This document shows positions 51,700 to 61,470 of a DNA stretch of 64,000 nucleotides, piece by piece. Positions within the stretch are counted from its first letter, which is position 1. Each line of letters opens with the position of its first letter. The stretch covers positions 62,001 to 126,000 of the forward strand of contig OPYK01000004.1 of NCBI GenBank assembly GCA_900343135.1, read 5' to 3'. Source of the DNA: Atopobium massiliense (lineage in GTDB: Bacteria > Actinomycetota > Coriobacteriia > Coriobacteriales > Atopobiaceae). The translations under genes were made by a program, and so were the position numbers. A model generated the notes under the pieces. The model had not been told where the DNA came from, made no database searches, and was given only the letters and a program-made list of their open reading frames with translations.

Positions 51700-53547
51700 A
51701 TGTGCGGCATTGTAGGTTATACAGGACGCAAGCAGGCGCAACCCTTTTTATTAGAGGGTTTAGCTGCACTTGAGTACCGTGGGTACGACTCAGCGGGTAT
51801 TGAACTGCAAGCACCAAACGGCAATCTTGTAGGCACAAAATGTGCAGGACGCGTTCAAACACTCATCGATCGTTGCAAACAAACGCCGCTCTTAGGCACC
51901 TGCGGTATTGCGCACACACGCTGGGCAACGCACGGCGCACCTACCGATGCCAACTCACATCCTCACCTCGATGAAACTGGCCGCATCGCAATTGTACACA
52001 ACGGCATTATCGAAAACTATCAGGCGATTAAAAATGAACTTTTGAACAAACACCACCATCTTAAGAGCCAAACCGACTCCGAAGTAATTGCCCACCTCAT
52101 TGGCGTTGAGCTCTACGAAAACGGTGCTGCAAACGTGCTTGAAGCAACGCGCCGTGCATGCCGCGCGCTTGAAGGAACCTGGGCTCTGGCAGTTATATGC
52201 AGCGACGCGCCCGGTGAACTAGTTGTTGCACGAAAAGGTTCACCGTTGGTAATTGCACCAACAGAAGACGGCGTATACGTTGCTTCGGATACAACGCCGC
52301 TGGCACACGCAAGCTCGCAGGTACTCCAGCTCGAAGATAACCAGTTTGCGCGTCTTACCAGCGCAGGCGAAGCTACCATCTACGATGACGAAGGATGCGT
52401 GGTTGCTCATCCCACGCAGCTTACCATTGACTGGGACGCATCCGCAGCTACATTGGGTGGCTTTGACGACTTTATGGAAAAAGAAATTGCTGAGCAACCC
52501 GAAGCAATAGAGCGCTTGCTTGCAAGTTACATAGAAGGACGTACCCTCAAACTCGACACAATGGCACTTGCAAAAGAAGATATTTTGGTCGCCGACCGCA
52601 TGTATCTAGTTGCGTGCGGAACTTCGTATCATGTGGGGCTTATCGCCAAACAGTATATTGAACAATGGGCGCATATCCCCGTGTTTTGCGAGGTCGCAAG
52701 TGAGTTCAATTATCATGAGGCGCTCATAACGCCGCACACGTTGTGCTGTGTTATTACACAATCGGGAGAAACGGCCGATACGTTATGCGCACAGCGACGC
52801 ATGCGTGCGCGTGGCTGCAAAGTAATTGCCATTACCAATGTACTCGGATCGAGCGCAGCGCGCGAGGCAGACGGCGTGCTTTACGTGAAGGCAGGTCCAG
52901 AAATTTGCGTGGCATCAACCAAAGCATACACCGCACAACTTGTTGCCTGCGAGCTTTTAGCACTGTGGCTTGCACACATGCGTGAAGAAATGACACAGGC
53001 AGAGCTTGCAGAACATATTGATGCACTCAAAATGCTGCCTTCGCTTATGCGCGATGCAATAAGCCGCACGCAGCAAATAGATGATGTGGCACCCCTCTTT
53101 GTGAACGTTCATTCGTCGCTCTTTTTGGGACGCGGGCTTAACGCAACAACAGCGTATGAAGGAGCGCTTAAGCTCAAAGAGCTCAGCTATCTTCATGCCG
53201 AAGGCTATGCCGCGGGCGAAATGAAACACGGACCTATTGCCCTGCTTGAGAAGGGTTTTGTTGTTGTGGGCATTGTGGCACATGACAATGTGCACACAAA
53301 GATGATTTCAAATATTCAAGAAGTAATTGCACGGGGCGCAACCTGCATTGCCGTGGCGCCCGACGGTGATAGAGACGTAGCAGCCGTATGCACGCACACA
53401 TTGTGGATTCCGCGCGTACCAAAAGCGGAGCTTTCGTGCCTGGTGAGCATTATTCCGCTCCAGATGCTTGCGCGCAAAGTAGCACGCCTGCGCGGGTGCG
53501 ATGTAGACAAGCCAAGAAACCTTGCAAAATCGGTAACAGTTGAATAA
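51700..53547 (+). CDS. glmS: Glutamine-fructose-6-phosphate aminotransferase (isomerizing)
   Basis: 615 residues. MCGIVGYTG puts the N-terminal nucleophile Cys directly after the initiator Met. The glutaminase domain has LAALEYRGYDSAG, HTRWATHGAP and HNGIIENY. Two SIS domains follow (ACGTSYHVGLIAK, ITQSGETADTL; FLGRGLNATTAYEGALKLKELSYLHAEGYAAGEMKHGP as residues about 475-512). The C-terminus ends DKPRNLAKSVTVE, the family signature. It makes glucosamine-6-phosphate for peptidoglycan. The ATG at 51700 follows AAAGGAACTAT. Confidence 0.97.
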   Translation: MCGIVGYTGRKQAQPFLLEGLAALEYRGYDSAGIELQAPNGNLVGTKCAGRVQTLIDRCKQTPLLGTCGIAHTRWATHGAPTDANSHPHLDETGRIAIVHNGIIENYQAIKNELLNKHHHLKSQTDSEVIAHLIGVELYENGAANVLEATRRACRALEGTWALAVICSDAPGELVVARKGSPLVIAPTEDGVYVASDTTPLAHASSQVLQLEDNQFARLTSAGEATIYDDEGCVVAHPTQLTIDWDASAATLGGFDDFMEKEIAEQPEAIERLLASYIEGRTLKLDTMALAKEDILVADRMYLVACGTSYHVGLIAKQYIEQWAHIPVFCEVASEFNYHEALITPHTLCCVITQSGETADTLCAQRRMRARGCKVIAITNVLGSSAAREADGVLYVKAGPEICVASTKAYTAQLVACELLALWLAHMREEMTQAELAEHIDALKMLPSLMRDAISRTQQIDDVAPLFVNVHSSLFLGRGLNATTAYEGALKLKELSYLHAEGYAAGEMKHGPIALLEKGFVVVGIVAHDNVHTKMISNIQEVIARGATCIAVAPDGDRDVAAVCTHTLWIPRVPKAELSCLVSIIPLQMLARKVARLRGCDVDKPRNLAKSVTVE

Positions 53548-53588
53548 GTTCAATATTCCGTTAGAGGTATGTACGAGCAGCTAACCAG

Positions 53589-53617
53589 TACGGGCGGCAC
53601 TTGTGGTGTCGCCCGTA
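53589..53617 (+). terminator. Hairpin after glmS
   Basis: TACGGGCGGCAC (53589-53600) pairs over 12 bp (one G-T) with GTGTCGCCCGTA (53606-53617), loop TTGTG. It lies 40 bases past the glmS stop. There is no T-tract. Confidence 0.6.
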
Positions 53618-53656
53618 TCGTAAGCATGACCATGTAATATGCTGTTCATGGTATAA

Positions 53657-53748
53657 GTTCAAGTTCACTTCACGTGCACGCGCAAGTTCAAGTTCAAGTT
53701 CACTTCACGTGGTCACAGTTCAATTCGCTATGCGCTAAAACTGTTCAA
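53657..53748. repeat. Cluster of five GTTCAA hexamers between glmS and pepT
   Basis: GTTCAA at 53657, 53686, 53692, 53718 and 53743, all on the plus strand. Two are directly adjacent. The surrounding sequence contains a longer direct repeat, AAGTTCAAGTTCACTTCACGTG-like, at about 53655-53676 and 53690-53711, so part of the cluster arose by local duplication. Confidence 0.8.
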
Positions 53749-53753
53749 CAGGG

Positions 53754-55028
53754 TTATTCAACAGGTTTAGCATAAATTGCAACAAGGTGTTGAAGCATGT
53801 CAACCATCGTTTCGAGCTCGGGTACAGGCACAAATTCACGCACGCCATGGCCGTTATAATAGCAGGCAGACAAGTTGGGTGCGGCGAATCCGCGATAGGA
53901 CAGTTGCGCACCATCGGTACCGCCACGCATAGCCGTGTAAAACATGTCTACACCAACTTCCTTATACGCACGGCGCGCATTTTCAATGAGATGCTTATTT
54001 TCTGGCTTCAAAATAACATCCGCCATATTAAAGTACTGGTCTTGAATGTCGAGGGTAATAACCTCGCTCCCATATTGCTTGTTCACAAATGCAGCCGCAT
54101 CAATGCAGGTTTGCTTGCGCTTGTTCATAATTTCCTTTGAATGATCACGCAAAATATACCCCGCCTTGGCTTCTTCGCAATTGCCGTTTATGTAGCTTAA
54201 ATAATAAAACCCGTCGCGACCTTCGGTGTATTCAGGCCGCTCTTGCGCAGGCAGCAGTGCATTGAACTTCATAAGTGCTTCGGACGCATTGATAAGTGCG
54301 CCTTTTGCTGTACCGGTGTGCACGCTTAAGCCTTTTGCCTGTACGGTTACCTCAGCAGCGTTGAACGTTTCGTAACAAAACTCACCCAAAGGGCCACCGT
54401 CAATGGTGTAACCAAACGTTGCACCAAATTTGTTCAAGTTCAAAAGACTTGCACCATGGCCAATTTCCTCGTCGGGTACAAATGAAAGCGCAAGACGCGG
54501 ATGAGGAAGTTCAGGATGCTGCTTTAAGCGATACAACAGCGACATAATCATCGCATCGGCAGCCTTATCATCGCCACCTAACAGCGACGTACCATCACTG
54601 GTAATAAGATCCCAGCCAACCATGTGCTTAAGCTGCGGGTTTGTTGTTTCATCAACATATACTTCTCTACCGTGCCGGTCGGTACCGATTATGAGCTTGC
54701 CGCCTTCATACTGCTTAATTTGCGGATGCACCTCATCGCCATACGACTGCCACGCGGTGTCGATGTGTGTACAAAAACCAAGCACAGGCAAATCTTCTGC
54801 GCCTGCACTTGCAGGCCAAAATGCAGTTACGTAGGCATGTTCATCGAGCGTAACATCCTGCGCACCGAGTTCGATAAGCTCTTGTTGAATTTGTCGTGCC
54901 ATGTTAAATTGCGACTGCGACGACGGCACCTGCTGCGCATTAAACGGATCGGATTGCGACGGAATTGAACAATAGCGTATAAAACGCGCTACTACGTCGC
55001 TTACCGGTTTAGTTGTTTGTTGAGTCAT
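53754..55028 (-). CDS. pepT: Peptidase T (tripeptide aminopeptidase)
   Basis: 424 residues, M20 zinc peptidase. Metal ligands are in FCTHIDTA (His, Asp), LLGGDDKAADA (bridging Asp), VPDEEIGHG (the Glu pair), YTIDGGPLGE (Asp) and the C-terminal CYYNGHGVREFVPV (His). It removes N-terminal residues from tripeptides in the cytoplasm. The ATG at 55028 has AAAGGA six bases upstream. It lies directly downstream of the opp operon on the same strand (47-base gap), giving a coupled peptide import and cleavage unit. Confidence 0.95.
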   Translation of the reverse strand: MTQQTTKPVSDVVARFIRYCSIPSQSDPFNAQQVPSSQSQFNMARQIQQELIELGAQDVTLDEHAYVTAFWPASAGAEDLPVLGFCTHIDTAWQSYGDEVHPQIKQYEGGKLIIGTDRHGREVYVDETTNPQLKHMVGWDLITSDGTSLLGGDDKAADAMIMSLLYRLKQHPELPHPRLALSFVPDEEIGHGASLLNLNKFGATFGYTIDGGPLGEFCYETFNAAEVTVQAKGLSVHTGTAKGALINASEALMKFNALLPAQERPEYTEGRDGFYYLSYINGNCEEAKAGYILRDHSKEIMNKRKQTCIDAAAFVNKQYGSEVITLDIQDQYFNMADVILKPENKHLIENARRAYKEVGVDMFYTAMRGGTDGAQLSYRGFAAPNLSACYYNGHGVREFVPVPELETMVDMLQHLVAIYAKPVE

Positions 55029-55075
55029 AGCTATCCTTTCGTTTGTGTATCATGCTATCACTAACGAAGCTCGTG

Positions 55076-56149
55076 TTATATGGCAGCTTGATGTGCAAGC
55101 TTACGTGAAGCGGCGCGCAATCTATCTTTGAACTTTTCTTGAACTACATGACACGCACACAGGTGCCCCGGTTCAATTTCTACCAGCTCCGGCACCTGCT
55201 TTGCACATATCGGCTGTGCATGCGGACAGCGCGTATGAAACACGCAGCCCGACGGCAACGACACCGGACTAGGCACATCACCTTGCAAAATCTGCTTATC
55301 AACAATGCGTTCTGAACCTATTTTGGGGATGGCGCGTAAAAGCGACTGCGTATAGGGATGATAGGCGTGTTCAAATAACGTTGCTTTGTCTGCTCGCTCC
55401 ATAACATGCCCAAGATACATAACCATAACCGTATCGGCAATATGATGGACAACCGACAAGTCGTGACTAATAAAAATGTAGGCCAGCCCCAGCTGTTTCT
55501 GCAGCTCTTTTAGCAAATTGATAATTTTTGCCTGGACGGAAACATCAAGCGCGCTTACCGGTTCATCGCACACGATAAGCTTGGGCAGAAGAATAATTGC
55601 CCGTGCAATACCAATGCGCTGGCGCTGTCCACCAGAAAACTCATGCGGATAGCGTGATGCATATGAACTATCGAGGCCTACCTGCTCCATTACTTCAAGA
55701 ACACGTGCCATTCGCTCCTGGGGTGTATGATAGCTGCGCGCAATATCGATAGGTTCAGCAATAATATCGGCAACACTCATACGCGGATTAAGCGAGCTAT
55801 ACGGATCTTGAAAAATAAGTTTTAGGGCTCTACGTGCACGAATAAGATCCTTACCGGCAAGCGTTGTAACATCGCTTCCCTGCAGCAAAACAGAACCACT
55901 TGTCGGTTCACAAAGCCGCAAAATGCATTTCCCCGTGGTAGATTTTCCACAGCCGCTCTCGCCTACAATCGCAAACGTTTCGCCACGATGAACATCAAAC
56001 GACACATCTTCAAGCGCATGAACAACGCTCTGCGTGCGCGAGAATAATGAACGCCGAATTGGATAGTGCTTCGTGAGATTGCGCACACTAAGTATTACGT
56101 CAGACGTGGTATGTGCGCTGGTTGTAGCTGCTTGCGCATTAGTTTTCAT
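55076..56149 (-). CDS. oppF: Oligopeptide ABC transporter ATP-binding protein OppF
   Basis: About 357 residues. Walker [10 protein letters not shown], signature FSGGQRQRIGIARA, Walker B LIVCDEPVSALD and switch His FISHDLSVV. The leader NLTKHYPIRRSLFSRTQ and the C-terminal FHTRCPHAQPICAKQVPELV, with the Cys pattern that binds an iron-sulfur cluster in some Opp/Dpp ATPases, are OppF-typical. The ATG at 56149 has AAGGAG six bases upstream and overlaps the end of oppD by about ten bases. Confidence 0.94.
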   Translation of the reverse strand: MKTNAQAATTSAHTTSDVILSVRNLTKHYPIRRSLFSRTQSVVHALEDVSFDVHRGETFAIVGESGCGKSTTGKCILRLCEPTSGSVLLQGSDVTTLAGKDLIRARRALKLIFQDPYSSLNPRMSVADIIAEPIDIARSYHTPQERMARVLEVMEQVGLDSSYASRYPHEFSGGQRQRIGIARAIILLPKLIVCDEPVSALDVSVQAKIINLLKELQKQLGLAYIFISHDLSVVHHIADTVMVMYLGHVMERADKATLFEHAYHPYTQSLLRAIPKIGSERIVDKQILQGDVPSPVSLPSGCVFHTRCPHAQPICAKQVPELVEIEPGHLCACHVVQEKFKDRLRAASRKLAHQAAI

Positions 56150-57308
56150 GGCTATCTCCTTCCCAAACGTCTGAATACTTCCAGCAGCGCACTTCATGAT
56201 GAGTCTGCTGTCCTACCTGTTGCATCTGCGGTTTTTTGGTTTTACAAATCTCACGCGCAAACGGACACCGTGGATGAAATGGACAGCCTTCTGGCATTGC
56301 GTTTAGCATGGGCACCGAGCCTGGTATGGCGTAGAGCTCCTCCTGCTTAGATTCAAACGTTGGAATTGAATCGATAAGACCCTGCGTGTACGGATGAAGC
56401 GGTTTTGCAAACAAATCGGCTGCGCGCGTATATTCAACGGTGTGACCTGCATACATAACGAGCACCCAATCGGCCATTTCACTTACCACACCCATATCGT
56501 GCGTAATAAGCATAATGGCTGTACCATGCGTTGTTTTAAGACGGTCAAGCAACTGTAAAATTTGCGCCTGAATGGTAACGTCGAGTGCGGTTGTTGGTTC
56601 ATCGCAAATGAGAAGTTCAGGTTCACATGCAAGTGCCATGGCAATCATAATGCGCTGCCGCATACCACCGGAAAGCTCGTGTGGATAACTTGCGTACACC
56701 TTTTCGGGTGCAGGAATACCTACCTGCGACAACATATCAAGCGCACGCAGGCGCGCCGCGCGTTTGTCCATACGTGGATTATGCGCAAGGATTGCCTCAC
56801 GTATTTGATTGCCTGCACTCATCACAGGATTAAGTGACGTCATCGGCTCCTGAAAAATCATGCCAATGCGCTTGCCACGGTAGGATTGCCGCTCTTTTGC
56901 AGTTTTATGAGTGATGTCCTCGCCCTGAAAGCGTATAGAACCGCAGGTAAGCTTAGCTGGCGGTGTGGGCAACAAGCCCATAATAGCAAGCGCACTCATC
57001 GACTTTCCGCAACCGCTCTCACCTACCACGGCAAGGGTTTCACCGGCACGCATGCGTACGTGTACCTGCTGTAGAGCAGGGAGCTGTTGCTTATCTGAAA
57101 ACAATGTAACGTTCACATTATCAAGTTCAAGAAGCGGCACATCTGCAGATGCGCATGATGCCCCCGAAGATTGAACTTGAACCTGCTTTTCCACCGAAGA
57201 AGCACTCGAAGTGGCATGTGTGCCATCAGACGCGTTAGGGGCACAGCTATCCTGAACTTGTGCAGGTAAATGCTTGTGTTCATGCAATATGCGAAGTAAT
57301 GAAGCCAT
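56139..57308 (-). CDS. oppD: Oligopeptide ABC transporter ATP-binding protein OppD
   Basis: About 389 residues. Walker [10 protein letters not shown], signature [16 protein letters not shown], Walker [13 protein letters not shown] and LITHDMGVV; the C-terminus has [20 protein letters not shown] non-conserved N-terminal stretch of about 45 residues ([13 protein letters not shown] ... [11 protein letters not shown]) precedes the ABC domain and contains several Val-Gln pairs encoded by GTTCAA. The ATG at 57308 follows AGGAGG by five bases; a GTG two codons earlier is less likely. Confidence 0.94.
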   Translation of the reverse strand: MASLLRILHEHKHLPAQVQDSCAPNASDGTHATSSASSVEKQVQVQSSGASCASADVPLLELDNVNVTLFSDKQQLPALQQVHVRMRAGETLAVVGESGCGKSMSALAIMGLLPTPPAKLTCGSIRFQGEDITHKTAKERQSYRGKRIGMIFQEPMTSLNPVMSAGNQIREAILAHNPRMDKRAARLRALDMLSQVGIPAPEKVYASYPHELSGGMRQRIMIAMALACEPELLICDEPTTALDVTIQAQILQLLDRLKTTHGTAIMLITHDMGVVSEMADWVLVMYAGHTVEYTRAADLFAKPLHPYTQGLIDSIPTFESKQEELYAIPGSVPMLNAMPEGCPFHPRCPFAREICKTKKPQMQQVGQQTHHEVRCWKYSDVWEGDSHEN

Positions 57309-57317
57309 ACGCACCTC

Positions 57318-58157
57318 CTATTGCTTAAGCTTGGGATCGAGCGCATCACGCAAGGCATCGCCAAGCAAATTAAAGGCCATGACCGTGATAATAATGGCAA
57401 TACCAGGGATAACGCTGTAATACGTGTGTGATTGAATATAGGGTTGTGCAGCAGAAATCATCTGCCCCCAACTTGACAAGGGCGGCTGCACACCAAGACC
57501 CAAAAACGACAAGGTTGCCTCGGACAAAATAGCACTCGGAATGCCAAGCGTAGACACCACAATAAACGTGGAAACGCAATTTGGCAGAAGGTGTTTCATA
57601 ATAATGCGCCATGATTTGCCGCCGCTTAATATGCACGACTGAATGTATTCAGCACGCTTTATGTGCATTACATCGCCGCGAATAAGACGCGCAGTTGATG
57701 TCCACATTAACAAGCCAAGCGCAATATACAAATTAACAAGACCGGGTCCCATTACAAAAATGATGAGCATGGCAAACAGCAAAAAAGGAAAGCTCGAAAA
57801 CACTTGGATGATAAATGAAATAATCGCGTCAACACGGCCACCCATATAACCAGCAAAAACACCAGCAAAAAAGCCAATCACCAAAGCGATACCTTGTGCG
57901 ACAACGCCGCACGACAAAGAAATACGGCAGCCATAGATAATGCGCGAACAAATGTCACGCCCAAACTCGTCCGTACCAAAAATATGCTGAGCGCTTGGAG
58001 CCTGTAGCTTGGATGAAAGTTGCTGCACATCAGGGTTATACGGTGCCAGCACGTCAGCAAAGACGGCAATAAACACGAGAAATACGATAATGCCCAGGCA
58101 GCACACTCCCAGTTTGTTTGTAAGAAAACGCTTTCGCGAAGATGCCCAATACCCCAT
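57318..58157 (-). CDS. oppC: Oligopeptide ABC transporter permease OppC
   Basis: 279 residues with five to six membrane helices. The EAA loop reads EYIQSCILSGGKSWRIIMKHLLPN, which docks the ATPases, and HIFGTDEFGRDICSRIIYGCRISL is the DppC/OppC signature. The ATG at 58157 has AGGAGG seven bases upstream. It begins two bases after the oppB stop and ends nine bases before the oppD start. Confidence 0.94.
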   Translation of the reverse strand: MGYWASSRKRFLTNKLGVCCLGIIVFLVFIAVFADVLAPYNPDVQQLSSKLQAPSAQHIFGTDEFGRDICSRIIYGCRISLSCGVVAQGIALVIGFFAGVFAGYMGGRVDAIISFIIQVFSSFPFLLFAMLIIFVMGPGLVNLYIALGLLMWTSTARLIRGDVMHIKRAEYIQSCILSGGKSWRIIMKHLLPNCVSTFIVVSTLGIPSAILSEATLSFLGLGVQPPLSSWGQMISAAQPYIQSHTYYSVIPGIAIIITVMAFNLLGDALRDALDPKLKQ

Positions 58158-58159
58158 CG

Positions 58160-59095
58160 TCACTCCTCCTTGTCTTTAGCTAACCGAATGCGTGGATCAA
58201 CCACGGTATACAACACATCTACCAGCAGATATACAAACACACATAGGATTGAAATATACATAACAACGCCCTCAATAAGCGGCAAATCGCGCGCAGTGAT
58301 CGCATCGAGAATGAGCTTGCCCATGCCTGGCATCGCGAATACCGATTCGGTAATAAGCGATCCACATAAAATGTCGCCAAGCTGAGCTCCCGCGATGGTG
58401 ATAATAGGAATGAGCGCGCAGCGAAGACCGTGGCAGATAATGATACGCACGCCGCTTAGACCCTTCGCCGCAGCAGTGCGCATAAAGTCTTGCCCTAACT
58501 GATCTACCATGGCTGTGCGGGTAACACGCGCAATACTGGCAGCATAGCGACACGACAATGCGCAGGTAGGAAGCACAAAACTAAGAGCGGTTTTTACGCC
58601 CGACAAAGGAAACCACCGCAAGTTGAGCGCAAAAATAATTTGAATAACAATTGCCACCCAAAATGACGGAGCGGAAATACCAAACACCGCAAGTGACATA
58701 AGCGCTCGGTCGATGGCTTTGCCGTGATATACCGCAGCGCACACGCCAACTCCAATGCCAACAACAAGGGCAACTATATACGAAGAAAGCGCTAACGTAA
58801 GGGTTACAACCAGCGCTTTTGCAATGAGCGCCGACACAGGTTTATGCTGCGTGTACGACTCACCAAAATCGCCGTGCACAAGCTTGGCAAACCACTGCGT
58901 GTACTGCTCAAGCACGGGTTTATCGAGCCCCATAGAATGGCGCACCTGCTCAACGGTGGCATCGTCGGCATTATCGCCCATCATAATACGCACGGGATCC
59001 CCGGGCACGATGTTCAAAACAAAAAATGTAATGGCAGAGATACACAGCACAACCGCAAACGCTTGAAGAATGCGTTTAACGAGGTAATCTCTCAT
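58160..59095 (-). CDS. oppB: Oligopeptide ABC transporter permease OppB
   Basis: 311 residues. YLVKRILQAFAVVLCISAITFFVLNIVPGDP is the OppB/DppB N-terminus (residues 3-33), GLDKPVLEQYTQWFAKLVHGDFGESYTQ follows, and the EAA-type loop is QDFMRTAAAKGLSGVRIIICHGLRCALIP. The ATG at 59095 has GGAGG seven bases upstream. It is the first permease gene after oppA, with a hairpin in the 214-base gap. Confidence 0.94.
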   Translation of the reverse strand: MRDYLVKRILQAFAVVLCISAITFFVLNIVPGDPVRIMMGDNADDATVEQVRHSMGLDKPVLEQYTQWFAKLVHGDFGESYTQHKPVSALIAKALVVTLTLALSSYIVALVVGIGVGVCAAVYHGKAIDRALMSLAVFGISAPSFWVAIVIQIIFALNLRWFPLSGVKTALSFVLPTCALSCRYAASIARVTRTAMVDQLGQDFMRTAAAKGLSGVRIIICHGLRCALIPIITIAGAQLGDILCGSLITESVFAMPGMGKLILDAITARDLPLIEGVVMYISILCVFVYLLVDVLYTVVDPRIRLAKDKEE

Positions 59096-59186
59096 GTTGA
59101 CCTCCCCTCCATACAACGTACGTTGTACATGTCAACTGATATTGAACTTTGTGTATGAAATTGAACTTTGCGAAATATTGAACAAA

Positions 59187-59214
59187 AGCCAGGAAGCTCC
59201 ATCACCTCCTGGCT
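59187..59214 (-). terminator. Hairpin between oppA and oppB (partial terminator)
   Basis: AGCCAGGA (59187-59194) pairs with TCCTGGCT (59207-59214); on the minus strand it is followed by TTTTGTT. It is placed where partial termination would give excess binding protein over transporter, as in many opp operons. Three TTGAAC copies (plus strand) lie just beside it at about 59146-59182. Confidence 0.65.
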
Positions 59215-59309
59215 TGCGTTTTTGCATATCTATGATTGAGAACTTACACTCGAAGCTCATGGGAGCGCATGACACGCACGGCACGCGCGTGTTACATGCA
59301 CATGTTCAA

Positions 59310-60941
59310 TTAGCCTTCTGTAGTGTAGTTTGGATCGGTTGTATCAATATCCACTTCAAACGTGTGATAAATCAAGTTACCAACCCGCGCATTCTTTACA
59401 TACGATTTAGCAGCAAAAACGCCCTTTGTCCAAAATAGTGGCAGTGTTGCAACATCTTGACGCGTAAGAAGTTCATCTGCCCTACGATACAAACTCTCAC
59501 GCTCGTGTTCATCACGAGAAACACGCGCTTTATCAAGAAGCTTGTCAAACTCAGGATTGTTGTAGAACGATGATTTCTTTGCAGAAGCGCTACTGTGGAA
59601 GTACGAATACATGTGGTTGTCACCATCGGCATACAACGGGTACCATTGCAGCAATGTAACCTGCAAGTTGCCCTGGGTCCAGTCTTGACTCCAAGCACCG
59701 TTGTCCTCAATTTGAACATCAAGTTCAACGCCAATCTTTGACCAGTAGCCCTGAATTGCAACAAGTTCTTTTTGGCTAAGACCCTGGCGCGTCTTTGCCG
59801 AAAGTTTAAGATGCGACACGCCCGCTTGTTCAAGCAGCGCTTTTGCCTTTTCAGGATTATATTCAAACGGCGGCTGATCTTTAAGTGAACCCGGCGTTTG
59901 CGGTGCCAGCCAACCAGATGCAACAGTTCCAGAACCGTTATACAGAGTATCGAGCATTTCTTGACGATTGATAGCAAGCGAAAGTGCCTGGCGTACACGC
60001 TGGTCGGTAAGACCAAAGCCCTCTTTAAGGTTGAGGTTTACAAAGTCAACACCCAACTGATCGTAGTAGTGAATATCGTCTTTCACTGCCGGATCTTCTA
60101 GCAGCTGCGTAAGGCTGTTAGCAGGCACGTTACAAAAGTCAATATCGCCATTTTTGTATGCAAGAATACAGGTATTTGGGTCGTCGTAATACTTGTAGTG
60201 AATTTCATCAAGCAGGGGCTTGTCGCCGTAATAATCTTCAAACGCAGCCAAAACAACTTCGGTTGAATCGTCGTTTGAAACCAACTTATAGCGACCGGTA
60301 CCAATAAGGTTGGTACCCTGACCCCATGTTTGACCAGCCTTTTCGCACGCATCCTTTGGGAAGATTTCTGCATACGAAATACCAAGGTTTTTAACAAACG
60401 TTACGCCGGGCTCTTTAAGGATGAACGTAAAGTGCGTATCATCCTGAATTTGAATACCCTTAAGCTCCTTTGTTTTGCCTGCTAGCATGTCGTCTGCACC
60501 AAGGATTTGAGCATACAGTGATGTAGATTTACCTGCAGTTTCGGGAAGGAACATGCGCTCGAAGGTGTACTTAACATCGGCTGATGTAAGTTTTGAACCA
60601 TCGTGAAACACAACACCGCTACGAAGTTCGCATGGCAGTGTTACGCAGTCGTCATTAAACGTCGGTATAGAAACCAACAGCTGGGGCACAAGTTCATTAT
60701 CTTCTGTCCAGCGCAACAGCGGTTCAGTTACCGAGTCGGCAATTGATGCGGATGCAGATGTGTTACTGCGCTGCATGTCCAAACCCTGCTTTGCATTTGC
60801 TTGGCCAAAACGCAGGATTTTCTTCTTTGCAGTGCTGCCGCCTTCAGCCTCGCCACAAGCAGTAAGCATAGCTGAAGCGGCAAAGCCGCCTAGAGTGACA
60901 GCTGATGCCTTGAGGAAACTTCGACGAGAAACTGATTCCAT
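59310..60941 (-). CDS. oppA: Oligopeptide-binding lipoprotein OppA (SBP family 5)
   Basis: 543 residues. The leader SRRSFLKASAVTLGGFAASA ends in the lipobox LTAC. It has a full twin-arginine motif, so export is probably by Tat followed by lipidation. The SBP_bac_5 fold shows LRSGVVFHDGSKLTSADVKYTFERM, FAINRQEM-like LAINRQEMLDTLYNG, and late LYRRADELL. It binds peptides outside the membrane for OppBCDF. The ATG at 60941 has AAAGGTGG seven bases upstream. It is the promoter-proximal gene of oppABCDF-pepT. Confidence 0.94.
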   Translation of the reverse strand: MESVSRRSFLKASAVTLGGFAASAMLTACGEAEGGSTAKKKILRFGQANAKQGLDMQRSNTSASASIADSVTEPLLRWTEDNELVPQLLVSIPTFNDDCVTLPCELRSGVVFHDGSKLTSADVKYTFERMFLPETAGKSTSLYAQILGADDMLAGKTKELKGIQIQDDTHFTFILKEPGVTFVKNLGISYAEIFPKDACEKAGQTWGQGTNLIGTGRYKLVSNDDSTEVVLAAFEDYYGDKPLLDEIHYKYYDDPNTCILAYKNGDIDFCNVPANSLTQLLEDPAVKDDIHYYDQLGVDFVNLNLKEGFGLTDQRVRQALSLAINRQEMLDTLYNGSGTVASGWLAPQTPGSLKDQPPFEYNPEKAKALLEQAGVSHLKLSAKTRQGLSQKELVAIQGYWSKIGVELDVQIEDNGAWSQDWTQGNLQVTLLQWYPLYADGDNHMYSYFHSSASAKKSSFYNNPEFDKLLDKARVSRDEHERESLYRRADELLTRQDVATLPLFWTKGVFAAKSYVKNARVGNLIYHTFEVDIDTTDPNYTTEG

Positions 60942-61470
60942 CTTAGTCCACCTTTCGAACGAGTTACATATACAATAAAGCACGGGATCGTGCGTTAGTT
61001 CATAAAGCTTAACATCTATTCAGCTTTGTGTAACGTAGCATTTGAAAAATAAGAGTCCTTGAAATAATTGATTAATATTTGAAACCATTCTGAAACAGTT
61101 TGCACAAAGAATTCCGACGTATATGCAGGTTTAATGGTTAACAACGTGTATTATATGAAACCATTATGTAAAACTGAACATGATAATTGAACTTATGGTA
61201 TAGGGGCTCAATTATCAGCTACGTGCTACTCGCAGTGCAAAACCGGATACCTACGAACTTATAATTTCGCACTTTTATTGGATATAAAAGTTTGAACATA
61301 CCGCAGCGCCACATGCACTGCTGATGGATGTAACTCTGCATACGTCGCACTCATCTTTGAGCTTTTTGCGCGCGCGGCTACATCCATACTATACTAAACA
61401 GCGAACGTTGCAGGTATCCAACGCATATTCCTGCACGCACACACGCACGCGCCTACACGAAGGATTTTCT
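60942..61470. other. 529-base intergenic region with a repeated TGAAACCATT element
   Basis: No gene is seen. TGAAACCATT occurs at 61080-61089 and 61156-61165 in the same direction, and its core is inverted as AATGGTT at 61133-61139. They are 140-225 bases upstream of oppA, suggesting a multi-site operator. The region is AT-rich. The frame of the downstream trmB-like gene is open from 61324, but its ribosome site points to 61471. Confidence 0.45.
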
